Shown here piece after piece: positions 53,838-61,800 of a stretch of 64,000 bases of DNA; positions within the stretch are counted from its first letter, which is position 1; every line of letters begins with the position of its first letter. A program made the position numbers and the translations under genes. Origin of the DNA: Williamsia muralis NBRC 105860. GTDB taxonomy: Bacteria > Actinomycetota > Actinomycetes > Mycobacteriales > Mycobacteriaceae. The notes under the pieces are model-generated. The model was not told where the DNA came from and ran no database searches. It was given only the letters and a program-made list of their open reading frames with translations. Location of the stretch: positions 744,001 through 808,000 of the forward strand of contig NZ_BDAP01000001.1 in the NCBI RefSeq assembly GCF_001598915.1. Direction: 5' to 3'.

Positions 53838-53880
53838 GCCCCTCACCCTCACCCTTACCCTCGCCCCTCACCCTCACCCA
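53838..53880. repeat. CCCTCA-type hexamer tract
   Basis: Degenerate tandem CCCTCA/CCCTTA units run for about 40 bases between the eutC stop and the hairpin. The tract is C-rich and almost G-free on the plus strand, unlike its surroundings. Confidence 0.75.
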
Positions 53881-53950
53881 AATTCGCTCCACTTACCTGC
53901 GTTCGATCCGGTTGCACCGGGCGCGAACGCAAGCAGGTGGAGCGAATTTG
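53879..53950. terminator. Large imperfect inverted repeat (27-bp arms) after eutC
   Basis: Arms 53879-53905 and 53924-53950 pair over 27 bases with about four mismatches (outer part CAAATTCGCTCCAC perfect). The 18-base loop itself holds CCGGTTGCACCGG, a second small hairpin. It sits between the convergent eutC and the unknown gene at 53960, so it may terminate both, or be a mobile palindromic repeat. Confidence 0.72.
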
Positions 53951-53959
53951 GCGGGTGGG

Positions 53960-54532
53960 TCAGAGCCCGGGGCCCTCGGCGCGCAGGTTGTCGACCTCGT
54001 CCATCGCCGTTCGGAGTTTGCCCAACCACTCGTCGGTATGCGCGCCGACCAGTTTGACCGACCACGCCAGCGCGTCGGCGCGGGAGCGGGCAACTCCGGC
54101 ATCAACGAGAGTGTCGAGCACCTGACGTTCGGGCTGGCGGAGCCGGGTCATCACCGGAACGGCGATGTGGGTGAACAGGATTCGCTGATCGCCGACCCTG
54201 ACGCCCCATGACACCTTGCGCGCATAACGGGCCTGTGCCTCGTCGGCGATGGCCATCCGTTCACCGCGGGTGTCCTCTCGAAAACGCGACGCCCGACCTT
54301 CTGCTGCTGCCGCCGCGTTCCCCTCCTCGCCGGTGTCCGGCGGTGTGAGTGTGCCGATCACGGTGATTTCATCTCGGTCGACGGTGACCTCGACAGGTCC
54401 CGAGAACCAGTTGTCGGGAAGTCGTCCGGCGAACCAGGCGGCAGCGTCGCCGGCGTCGGGTAGTTCGGCCTGTTGCCAGCCGCCGCGGCGTCCGGCTCCC
54501 GGACCGCGCGAGCCTCGGTGTTCGTTTTTCAT
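53960..54532 (-). CDS. Conserved-type protein of unknown function
   Basis: A 190-residue soluble protein with a Gly/Arg-rich N terminus (about 20 residues). The middle (LPDNWFSGPVEVTVDRDEIT, VIGTL) looks like a small beta-rich domain, and the last 90 residues (SWGVRVGDQRILFTHIAVPV, MTRLRQPERQVLDTLVDAG, RSRADALAWSVKLVG) are helical. I recall similar proteins in mycobacteria and relatives but know no function. It has no signal peptide or membrane span. It diverges from the phosphatase-like gene at 54622, with a TGATTACA repeat between. Confidence 0.7.
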   Translation of the reverse strand: MKNEHRGSRGPGAGRRGGWQQAELPDAGDAAAWFAGRLPDNWFSGPVEVTVDRDEITVIGTLTPPDTGEEGNAAAAAEGRASRFREDTRGERMAIADEAQARYARKVSWGVRVGDQRILFTHIAVPVMTRLRQPERQVLDTLVDAGVARSRADALAWSVKLVGAHTDEWLGKLRTAMDEVDNLRAEGPGL

Positions 54533-54549
54533 GATGTCTCCTCGGTAGG

Positions 54550-54565
54550 TGATTACATGATTACA
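54550..54565. repeat. Tandem TGATTACA octamer in a divergent promoter region
   Basis: TGATTACATGATTACA is an exact tandem duplication of an AT-rich octamer, in the 89-base gap between the divergent genes at 53960 and 54622; a further GTTACA follows. It could be an operator or a -10 region. No regulator is evident. Confidence 0.5.
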
Positions 54566-54621
54566 CCGTTACAGACTGCCGTCGAGGTCGTTCGCTGTCG
54601 GCAGAGCGCTAGGCTCGCGGT

Positions 54622-55053
54622 ATGCCCCTCACCTGGGAGGACTCTGAGTCAGGCCTCATGCGTCTGCCGTCGGGCCGAGTGATTCGCGGTCGCGGTCTGC
54701 GACACGACACAACCTCTGAAGCAGTCCCTGACTTCGGGCTGTACCTGCTGGGGGCCAGGCCTCCAGCAATGGACTGGGAGAGTCGATGGGTACGGTGGCG
54801 TGACTTCTGGCTGCCGGCTGACCCGGTCGACTTCCGGTCGGCGTTGCACGAGGTGTGGGATCGCGCCGTGTCGGAGCGGGTCGAGATCGCCTGCGGCGGC
54901 GGATACGGACGCACCGGTACTGCGATGGCGTGCCTGGCGATCATCGATGGGGTGCCCGCAGCCGACGCGGTGGCGTACGTGCGGGCCACATACTCGCCGC
55001 GAGCGGTCGAGACCCCGTGGCAGCGCCGGTTTGTGACGCGCTTCAAGTCCTGA
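54622..55053 (+). CDS. Protein-tyrosine-phosphatase-like protein
   Basis: A 143-residue protein with the phosphatase P-loop CGGGYGRTG: C91 is the predicted nucleophile and R97 the phosphate-binding arginine. An upstream Asp near residue 61 (RWRDFWLP) could be the general acid. It is small compared with classic dual-specificity phosphatases. It starts at ATG with no strong ribosome site. It diverges from the unknown gene at 53960 and converges with the GNAT gene. Substrate is unknown; protein, lipid or nucleotide phosphates are all possible. Confidence 0.72.
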   Translation: MPLTWEDSESGLMRLPSGRVIRGRGLRHDTTSEAVPDFGLYLLGARPPAMDWESRWVRWRDFWLPADPVDFRSALHEVWDRAVSERVEIACGGGYGRTGTAMACLAIIDGVPAADAVAYVRATYSPRAVETPWQRRFVTRFKS

Positions 55054-55093
55054 TCTCGCGGTCGGCGGGGAAAGGATCCGCTCGGCGGGGGCG

Positions 55094-56056
55094 TCAGTAG
55101 TCGATGTACCCGTAACTGTGGTGCAGGCCAAAGCCCAAGCGGCGGTACCACTCTCGAGCTGTCGTGTTCCCGCTTTCGACCTGCAGGTAGATCGACGTGG
55201 CGCCCTGTGCCTCACCCCACTGCTCCAGTGCGGTGAGGATCGACCGCCCGAGCCCGCGGCCCCGACTCTCGGGTGCGGTCCACAGAGCCGAGAGGCCAAG
55301 CCACCGATCGTCACGTAGTCCGTCGGTCACCGCACCTCGGCCGATCGCCACGAGTGCGCCGTCTGAGTCGTGAATACCCGCGAACGCCAGGGTGCCGCCG
55401 TCGACCGCGGACACCACGGCTGCGGCCAGTGGGGCGTCGGAGTCGCCGTGTGCGGCGCAGTATTTCGCAGCCCATCGTTCGGTGGGGCTGTCGGTGATGT
55501 CGACCGGATGATCGGGGGACGATGCCAATACGCCGATCGGAGCGGTGAGTGCCTCGACCGTGATGACGTAGTCGTCAACCGGCACATGCGAACCCGGGAC
55601 CAGCCGTGTCACCACAGCCAGCTTCAGCGGCAGACCGCGCTCGGCGTACCACTGCCGTAGAAGGTCGATCGTTTCGCCATCGACCTTCGCGCCCATCTCC
55701 AGCGGCACCGCCGAATTGGCACGTCGGCTGAACCCGCCGCCCGCCCGGGCGCGCCAGCCGCTGATCATCTCCCACTCGAGGCCGGGCCAGCCTCGGGCCG
55801 CGGCCACCTCGAGCGACCGGATCTCGGAGTTCCGGACCGGTTTGATCGACAGGACCTTGATGGCCTGCACCAACGAGGCGGGTACCCGGACCGACTTGTC
55901 ACCACGCCGGACCACAAGCACGGACGAATCGCTCGACTCCAGGACCCCGGTGACATCGCTCAACGTGGCCGACTCGTCGGCGCGCCAGTCGGCCGGGGCG
56001 CCGGGGCCCTTGTGAAAGCGGACCACCACCCGATCCCCGGGTGACGGGGTGCTCAC
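55094..56056 (-). CDS. GNAT-family acetyltransferase
   Basis: A 320-residue protein with an N-terminal beta-rich region of about 90 residues (GDRVVVRFHKGPGAPADWRA, KSVRVPASLV) and a GNAT domain at the C terminus with acetyl-CoA loop APESRGRGLGRSILTALEQW and YLQVESGNTTAREWYRRLGF. Order next to def and the DUF3263, LytR_C and sodC genes matches the Rv0428c neighbourhood of M. tuberculosis. The acceptor is unknown. It starts at ATG with def 38 bases upstream on the same strand. Confidence 0.88.
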   Translation of the reverse strand: MSTPSPGDRVVVRFHKGPGAPADWRADESATLSDVTGVLESSDSSVLVVRRGDKSVRVPASLVQAIKVLSIKPVRNSEIRSLEVAAARGWPGLEWEMISGWRARAGGGFSRRANSAVPLEMGAKVDGETIDLLRQWYAERGLPLKLAVVTRLVPGSHVPVDDYVITVEALTAPIGVLASSPDHPVDITDSPTERWAAKYCAAHGDSDAPLAAAVVSAVDGGTLAFAGIHDSDGALVAIGRGAVTDGLRDDRWLGLSALWTAPESRGRGLGRSILTALEQWGEAQGATSIYLQVESGNTTAREWYRRLGFGLHHSYGYIDY

Positions 56057-56094
56057 GTGCGGCGGCCGGTCACACGCAGACCCGACCGATGCGG

Positions 56095-56703
56095 TCAGTC
56101 CTCGTCATCGTGTCCGAAGGGATCGGCGTCTTCGCCGGGTAGCCAGGAGAGCCCTGGCACCCCCCAGCCGTTACGCTTGATGGTCTTCTTGGCCGCGCGT
56201 GCGTTGCGCCCCATCAGCACGTCGACATAGAGGAAGCCGTCGAGGTGGCCGGTCTCGTGCTGCAGCATCCGGGCGAAGAATCCTTTGCCCTCGATCTCCA
56301 CCGGGTCGCCGTTGCGGTCCACCCCGGTGACCTTGGCCCAGTCGGCCCGGCCGGTCGGGAACTGTTCGCCTGGTACCGACAGGCACCCCTCGTCGTTGTC
56401 GTCGGGGTCGGGCATCGTCTCGGGGATCTCCGACGTCTCGAGGACGGGATTGATCACCTCGCCGCGACGACGAGGACCTGTGCGGCCGTCGCCCTCGGGG
56501 CAGTCGTAGACGAACATGCGCTTGGCGACACCGACCTGATTGGCGGCGAGTCCGACACCGTTGGCGGCATCCATCGTCTCGTACATGTCGTCGAGCAGTG
56601 CGGCCACGTCGGCGGGGGCCTTGCCCTCGGCGTCCAATGCGACGATTTCAGTCGGGTTGTGCAGCACCGGATCACCGACGATGCAGATGGGAAGAATTGC
56701 CAT
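56095..56703 (-). CDS. def: Peptide deformylase
   Basis: Metalloenzyme that removes the N-formyl group from new proteins. The 202 residues have the three PDF motifs: [18 protein letters not shown] (metal-binding Cys) and QHETGHLDG (HEXXH). It carries the C-terminal extension ending [15 protein letters not shown] found in actinobacterial enzymes. The ATG at 56703 starts at the conserved MAILPI; a GTG seven codons upstream is possible but less likely. Confidence 0.96.
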   Translation of the reverse strand: MAILPICIVGDPVLHNPTEIVALDAEGKAPADVAALLDDMYETMDAANGVGLAANQVGVAKRMFVYDCPEGDGRTGPRRRGEVINPVLETSEIPETMPDPDDNDEGCLSVPGEQFPTGRADWAKVTGVDRNGDPVEIEGKGFFARMLQHETGHLDGFLYVDVLMGRNARAAKKTIKRNGWGVPGLSWLPGEDADPFGHDDED

Positions 56704-56856
56704 GGGGGTCAGATTACTCGGCACGCCATCGCGCGAATTCCTTTGGCGGCGTGGTTAGATGTACTGCGAACCACACTGTTGTAATTCACACCGTTGATAG
56801 CGACGAACTCCGGTGTGGCGACGGGGTGGAGCAGGACCGATTCTCAAGGGAGCGAG

Positions 56857-57204
56857 ATGGACGGCGCAACCGCGCGAGACCAGCAATCCGGGCAGGCGGA
56901 CAACTCACACCAAGACCACGCAGAGCTCGGTCCGGGCGAGGTCGGGGCCGACGGATTGACTCGGCGTGAGCATGACATCTTGGCCTTCGAACGGCAGTGG
57001 TGGAAGTATGCCGGTGCCAAGGAAGAGGCCATCAAAGAACTGTTCGGCCTGTCCGCGACCCGTTACTACCAGGTGCTCAACGCCTTGGTGGACCGGCCGG
57101 AGGCACTGGCCGCAGATCCGATGCTCGTGAAGCGACTCCGTCGTCTGCGTGCAAGCCGGCAGAAGGCCCGGGCGGCTCGCCGGCTCGGGTTCGACGTCAC
57201 CTGA
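56857..57204 (+). CDS. DUF3263 family protein
   Basis: A 115-residue soluble protein with an acidic, Gln-rich N terminus and a helical C-terminal DUF3263 domain (GLTRREHDILAFERQWWKYA, FGLSATRYYQVLNALVDRPE). The basic end (RRLRASRQKARAARRLGF) and the helix-turn-helix-like centre suggest nucleic-acid binding, but no function is established. The ATG follows AAGGGAGCGAG. It diverges from def and is followed by the LytR_C gene. Confidence 0.85.
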   Translation: MDGATARDQQSGQADNSHQDHAELGPGEVGADGLTRREHDILAFERQWWKYAGAKEEAIKELFGLSATRYYQVLNALVDRPEALAADPMLVKRLRRLRASRQKARAARRLGFDVT

Positions 57205-57279
57205 TGGGTGTGCCGACCCGCCGCGCGGGGTCGGGCCGCAAATTTTCGTAAGGTTGGCAAGTTTCGTAAGGTTGGTCCA

Positions 57280-57900
57280 ATGACCACGTCCGACCGTCCA
57301 GACCAGCCCGGGGAAGACCCGAGCGGGACCGGCACGAACAGTCCGGACTCGGGCACATCGGGCTCGCGTCGTGCGCGGCCCCCCGCGCCGGCCCGCTCCG
57401 AGGCGGCTCACCTGCCGTTACGTGCCGGGGCGATGCTGTTGCTGGCGATCGCAGTGGTGTTCATCGGACTCGGATGGCACTCGGCAGCCACCGGTGACTC
57501 CGACCCCGAGGCGGGCCTCGAGGCAGCTCAGAGCCGCCAGCCCACATCGTCGTCACCAGCGACCACCACTTCGAGCGGTGCCGAGACGTCTGCGAGCAGC
57601 AGCACGTCGACGTCGGTGGACCCCGACCGGCCGCGCGTGTGCATCTTCAACGCAGGCACAGTCGGCGGGCTCGGGCAGACATATCGCAAGCTCGTCGACG
57701 ATGCGGGCTGGACCACGGCCACGCCGTCCAATCTGCAGTCGGCCAGCATCACCGAGAACACCATCTTCTACACCGCGACGCAGCAGGAGTACGCCGATCA
57801 GCTGGCCGAAGAACTCGGCGGCGACATCTCGGTGGATCCCCGTCCGGCCGCCTTCAGTCAATGCCAGGGTGGCCTCGTCCTGATCGTCGTGACGCGTTAG
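57280..57900 (+). CDS. LytR C-terminal-domain membrane protein (VirR-like)
   Basis: A 206-residue protein with a Pro/Ser/Arg-rich cytoplasmic N terminus, one membrane span (about residues 46-66, LRAGAMLLLAIAVVFIGLGW), a Ser/Thr-rich linker and a C-terminal LytR_C domain (VCIFNAGTVGGLGQTYRKLV, TIFYTATQQEYADQLAEEL). The M. tuberculosis gene in this place encodes VirR, linked to cell-envelope structure and vesicle release; shared function is inference. Two copies of TTTCGTAAGGTTGG (57244 and 57262) lie just before the ATG. Confidence 0.82.
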   Translation: MTTSDRPDQPGEDPSGTGTNSPDSGTSGSRRARPPAPARSEAAHLPLRAGAMLLLAIAVVFIGLGWHSAATGDSDPEAGLEAAQSRQPTSSSPATTTSSGAETSASSSTSTSVDPDRPRVCIFNAGTVGGLGQTYRKLVDDAGWTTATPSNLQSASITENTIFYTATQQEYADQLAEELGGDISVDPRPAAFSQCQGGLVLIVVTR

Positions 57901-58004
57901 CCACTCAACCGGCGGCGAACCGTGTGCGGGGAACCGATATGATTTCGCTGACTACTACCAACGGTAGAACTGCACTCGACCGCCAACTGCAAGGGAGCTC
58001 AACC

Positions 58005-58685
58005 ATGGCGCAGCGTTCGCTCAGGAACTTGACCGGCACCCGGCGAATCGCCGCGCTGGTGGCACCCGCCGCAGCCGTCGCGCTGCTGGTTGTGGGTTGC
58101 AGTCCGGACGAAGAGCCGACCGACGCCAAGGGAACCACTCCCAGTGTGCTCACCGGTAACCCGGCACCGGAGGATGTGGGCGCGATCGGTGCGCCCAGCG
58201 AAGGTGGCGAGGCCACTGCCGAACTCCAGACCCCCAGTGGCGAACCGGCAGGCGAGGCGACGTTCACCACCGCGGAGGGTTCGGTGATCGTGAGTGTGAA
58301 GGCCGAGAACCTCGCCCCGGGATTCCACGGCATGCACCTGCACGCGGTCGGCAAGTGTGAAGCCAACTCGACGCCTCCCACCGGGGGCGCGGCCGGCGAC
58401 TTCCTCTCCGCGGGCGGCCACCTGCAGGTCGAGGGCCACTCCGGTCACCCTGCCAGTGGCGACTTGGTCTCGATCTTCATCGACGAGGCCGGCAACGGCG
58501 AGACCACCACTGCCAGTGATGCTTTCAGCATCGAGGACATCATCGACACCTCGATCATGATCCACGAGAAGCCGGACAACTTCGGCAACATCCCCACCAA
58601 GTACGCTCCCGCCCCTGATGAGGAAACCCTCGCCACCGGAGACGCGGGCAAGCGGATCGCCTGCGGTGTGATCGAAAAGAGCTGA
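58005..58685 (+). CDS. sodC: Cu/Zn superoxide dismutase lipoprotein
   Basis: Extracytoplasmic enzyme that dismutates superoxide. The 226-residue product has a signal peptide ending in lipobox LVVGC, a variable linker and the SodC domain with copper ligands in FHGMHLHAVGKCE, FLSAGGHLQVEGHSGHPASG (remaining His/Asp ligands), and IACGVI near the end, giving the disulfide with KCE. The ATG follows AAGGGAGCTCAACC; an ATG further upstream (57939) is less likely. Order after the LytR_C gene matches mycobacteria. Confidence 0.95.
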   Translation: MAQRSLRNLTGTRRIAALVAPAAAVALLVVGCSPDEEPTDAKGTTPSVLTGNPAPEDVGAIGAPSEGGEATAELQTPSGEPAGEATFTTAEGSVIVSVKAENLAPGFHGMHLHAVGKCEANSTPPTGGAAGDFLSAGGHLQVEGHSGHPASGDLVSIFIDEAGNGETTTASDAFSIEDIIDTSIMIHEKPDNFGNIPTKYAPAPDEETLATGDAGKRIACGVIEKS

Positions 58686-59824
58686 GAATAAACAACGTTC
58701 GCTCCATCGATTTCAACGCTTCCCCGCGGCCCACGCTGGGCGTGGAGTGGGAGTTCGCGCTTGTCGACAAGCAGACGCGTGATCTGTCGAACTCTGCGGC
58801 GCAGCTGTTCGAGCGTGTGAGCGAACTGGACAATCCCAGTTCCGGCGATCGGATCCACAAGGAACTGCTGCGCAACACCGTTGAACTGGTGACGGGTATC
58901 TGCCGCACCACGGGTGAGGCGATCGCCGATCTCGAAGAGTCGCTGTCGGTGGTTCGCTTGATCGCCGACGATCTCGGTGTGGATCTGTTCGGCGCAGGTA
59001 CCCACCCGTTTGCACTGTGGTCCACCCAGCAGTTGACCCCGTCGCCGCGGTACGCCGAGCTGATCGAGCGGACCCAGTGGTGGGGCAGGCAGATGCTGAT
59101 CTGGGGTGTGCACGTTCACGTCGGGATCAATCACCGCGACAAGGTCTTGCCCATCGTGTCGTCGCTGCTGAACCAGTATCCCCATCTGCTCGCGCTGTCG
59201 GCGTCATCTCCGATGTGGTCGGGGCAGGACACCGGGTACGCCAGCAACCGGGCGATGATGTTCCAGCAGTTGCCCACGGCCGGCCTGCCGTTCCAGTTCC
59301 AGCGGTGGAGCGAGTTCGAGAAGTTCGTCGGTGACCAGATGACCACGGGCATCATCGAGAACCTGAACGAGATCCGTTGGGACATCCGGCCTTCTCCGAA
59401 CCTCGGTACCGTCGAGATCCGGGTGTGTGACGGCGTTTCGACCATTGCCGAATTGGCCGGGCTTGTGGCACTGATCCACTGCCTGGTGGTGGATCTCGAT
59501 CGGCGCCTCGATGCCGGGGAGACATTGCCCGACATGGCGCCTTGGCTGGTGCAGGAAAACAAATGGCGCGCAGCCCGTTACGGACTCGACGCGATCATCA
59601 TCACCGACTCGGACTGCAACGAGCGGTTGGTGACGGACGACCTCTACGACATGCTCGAACGCCTCACTCCCGTCGCCGTCGACCTCGGGTGCGCCGACGA
59701 GTTGGCGTCGGTCGCCGACATCCCCGGCCACGGGGGCTCGTACCAGCGGCAGCGGCGTACATTCGCCGACACGGGAGACATGGTGGCCGTGGTCGATCAG
59801 GTTGTCTCCGAACTCAATCGCTGA
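58682..59824 (+). CDS. Carboxylate-amine ligase YbdK-like (GCS2 family)
   Basis: ATP-dependent ligase of the glutamate-cysteine ligase 2 family (Rv0433-like). Motifs are PTLGVEWEFALVD, HKELLRNTVELVTG, WGVHVHVGI, ASNRAMMFQQLPTAGLPF and NEIRWDIRPSPNLGT. The substrate is uncertain; weak glutamate-cysteine ligase activity is known for E. coli YbdK. The first standard start (GTG 58742) would remove the conserved IDFNASPRPTLG leader, which the frame encodes back to 58622 without any ATG/GTG/TTG. I therefore place the start tentatively at CTG 58682, overlapping the sodC stop (380 residues, close to the family length). The end overlaps the convergent UbiB-family gene by 11 bases. Confidence 0.85.
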   Translation: MRINNVRSIDFNASPRPTLGVEWEFALVDKQTRDLSNSAAQLFERVSELDNPSSGDRIHKELLRNTVELVTGICRTTGEAIADLEESLSVVRLIADDLGVDLFGAGTHPFALWSTQQLTPSPRYAELIERTQWWGRQMLIWGVHVHVGINHRDKVLPIVSSLLNQYPHLLALSASSPMWSGQDTGYASNRAMMFQQLPTAGLPFQFQRWSEFEKFVGDQMTTGIIENLNEIRWDIRPSPNLGTVEIRVCDGVSTIAELAGLVALIHCLVVDLDRRLDAGETLPDMAPWLVQENKWRAARYGLDAIIITDSDCNERLVTDDLYDMLERLTPVAVDLGCADELASVADIPGHGGSYQRQRRTFADTGDMVAVVDQVVSELNR

Positions 59825-61202
59825 ACGTCCGCCGGCGCCACCACAGATCGATCTGACCCAGTTCGGTGTCGGGTTCGGCCCCGGTCAGCCATTCGGCTTC
59901 GATCCGACACCAGTTCGCCGTTGCCCGGAGTTGCCCGAGCATCGCGCAGGTGTAGAACTCGACGCGGCGCGCGATCAGATTGTCTTTGGGGAAATGCTGT
60001 TCTCGTGCCGCGCTGCCGTACTCGGTGGCCGGGTGCACCGCGGAGATCATGACGCCGTTGGCGATGTCCGGGGTGATGGTCAGTTCGGCGTCGTCCATGT
60101 GCCACCAGGTGGCGTCTCGAACGTAGGACAGCACGTCGGCGTCATCGATGGACTCCTCGCTGATCAGCACATGTCCCTGGCGAAGGACTTGAGCCACTTC
60201 GGCAGCATCCCCGGCGCGAGCCGCGATGACCGCGCGACGTTCCAGGTCCCGGGCGTCGGCCGACATGGTCTTGCAGGATCCGAAGTCGAGGAACGCCACC
60301 CGGCCGTCGTCGGCGAGCATCACGTTTCCCGGGTGCGGATCGCCGCAGAAGGTGGCGTCGGTATGGATACTGCCGCAGTAGAAGCGATAGATCACCTCAC
60401 CGACCTGGTCTCGTGTGTCGGCGTCGAGGGTGGTGATCTCGTCGAACGGTATCCCGGTGATCAGCTCGGAGGTGAGGACCTTTGATGTGCAGAGACTTTC
60501 GACGACATCGGGGATCTGGATGAACGGGTGCCCGGCGTAGCGGTCCGCGAGACGACGGTGATTGGCCGCCTCGGCCCGATAGTCCAGCTCCGACAACATG
60601 TCCCCGGAGATCTCGCGGACAAACGACTGGGGGTCCACCGTCGGCAGCAGGCCCTTGTAGAGGCGCAGGGCCATCGCGAGGTTCTTGAGGTCTGCCCGGA
60701 CCACCCGGTCGATGCCCGGGTATTGCACCTTGATCGCCACGTCGCGCCCGTCGATCAATCTGGCCTGGTAGACCTGGCCGATGGAAGCGGCAGCGATAGG
60801 AGCCGGATCGATGGACTCGATGTGGGACATGTTCGAGCCGAGCTCTTTTCGGACAACCTCGAGCATCGTCTCCGAGGAGACCTGAGGGGCGTTGTCGCGC
60901 AGGATCGCGAGTTTGCGGTGGAAGCCGTCACGCGCGTGTGCCGGCACCATGCCCAGGTCCATCATCGACAGGAACTGGCCGACCTTCATCGCTGCGCCCT
61001 TCATCGACCCGAGCACGGTGATGAGTTCGTCTGCGGCAGCGAGGGCATCGAGTTCGGCGCGCGAGCGCCGCTCGTCGGGTGTGGCACCGACCCCAGCGGC
61101 ACGCGAGCGGACGCGCCTGGCAACCGAATGGGCGGCAACCTTTCCCAGTTCACTCCCGCGGCGCACACGAGAGGTGGGGGGAAGCTGATCGTCGCCGGTC
61201 AT
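59814..61202 (-). CDS. UbiB/ABC1-family atypical kinase
   Basis: A 462-residue atypical kinase-like protein. Hallmarks in order are GSMKGAAMKVGQFLSM (KxGQ), AAASIGQVYQARL (Ala-rich loop), VAIKVQYPG (ATP lysine), ELDYRAEAAN, FCGDPHPGNVML and FLDFGSCK (metal-binding Asp). Family members affect quinone or lipid metabolism; the substrate here is unknown. It has no membrane span. Its ATG overlaps the mnhG stop by one base, so it is co-translated with the Mrp antiporter operon, an unusual partner. Converges with the ybdK-like gene. Confidence 0.9.
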   Translation of the reverse strand: MTGDDQLPPTSRVRRGSELGKVAAHSVARRVRSRAAGVGATPDERRSRAELDALAAADELITVLGSMKGAAMKVGQFLSMMDLGMVPAHARDGFHRKLAILRDNAPQVSSETMLEVVRKELGSNMSHIESIDPAPIAAASIGQVYQARLIDGRDVAIKVQYPGIDRVVRADLKNLAMALRLYKGLLPTVDPQSFVREISGDMLSELDYRAEAANHRRLADRYAGHPFIQIPDVVESLCTSKVLTSELITGIPFDEITTLDADTRDQVGEVIYRFYCGSIHTDATFCGDPHPGNVMLADDGRVAFLDFGSCKTMSADARDLERRAVIAARAGDAAEVAQVLRQGHVLISEESIDDADVLSYVRDATWWHMDDAELTITPDIANGVMISAVHPATEYGSAAREQHFPKDNLIARRVEFYTCAMLGQLRATANWCRIEAEWLTGAEPDTELGQIDLWWRRRTFSD

Positions 61203-61534
61203 CAGTCGCTGCGGGGGGATTCGAGCTCGCTGCTGTCGATCAGGTCGTCTCGCACCCGTTGCTCCTGATAAGCCAGCTTGCCGACGCGGTGTGCGATCAC
61301 CGGTGCGGTGATCAGCGCGAATATCCCGGTCAGCACCAGCATTCCGAAATCGACGGTGTCCCAGAGACGGATCATCGCCGCGATCAGGACCAGCAACAAG
61401 CCGAGGGTTTGCGGTTTGGTGGCCGCGTGCATGCGGGTGAGCGTGTCGGGGAATCGCAAGATGCCCACCGATGCCGTGAACGCCAGACCTGAACCGGACA
61501 GCACCAGCACGGCGACGAAGATGTCGGAGACCAT
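61202..61534 (-). CDS. mnhG: Mrp/Mnh antiporter subunit G
   Basis: Small 110-residue membrane subunit of the Mrp Na+(K+)/H+ antiporter. Three hydrophobic segments (DIFVAVLVLSGSGLAFTA, TLGLLLVLIAAMIRL, GMLVLTGIFALITAPVIA) and the MnhG signature VGILRFPDTLTRMHAATK are present. The ATG at 61534 follows mnhF after two bases. The hydrophilic C terminus (QRVRDDLIDSSELES) is a little longer than usual. Subunit of a complex with MnhF, E and D next door. Confidence 0.92.
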   Translation of the reverse strand: MVSDIFVAVLVLSGSGLAFTASVGILRFPDTLTRMHAATKPQTLGLLLVLIAAMIRLWDTVDFGMLVLTGIFALITAPVIAHRVGKLAYQEQRVRDDLIDSSELESPRSD

Positions 61535-61536
61535 CG

Positions 61537-61800
61537 TTAAACCTCGTTGTCCCGGACGCGGAATCGGGCGACTGCAACCGTGCCCACAAAACTCAGCAGC
61601 GACAAGGCGACGAGGCCGGACACCACTGTCGAATCCATCGAATATGCGGCCCAGACGGCCAGCGAGCACATCGCCATCGCGACACCGGTGTCCAGGGCGA
61701 CCAGGCGGTCGAGCGTGTTGGGGCCGATGAGAATCCGGGCGGTGGTGAGTACCGATGCTGCCAACAGCAGCCCGGCGGCGATCATCCAGACCACGTTCAT
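61537..61800 (-). CDS. mnhF: Mrp/Mnh antiporter subunit F
   Basis: An 87-residue membrane subunit with three hydrophobic segments and the MnhF signature ILIGPNTLDRLVALDT. It overlaps mnhE by four bases (ATGA) and ends two bases before mnhG. Part of the D-E-F-G order typical of Mrp operons. Confidence 0.92.
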   Translation of the reverse strand: MNVVWMIAAGLLLAASVLTTARILIGPNTLDRLVALDTGVAMAMCSLAVWAAYSMDSTVVSGLVALSLLSFVGTVAVARFRVRDNEV

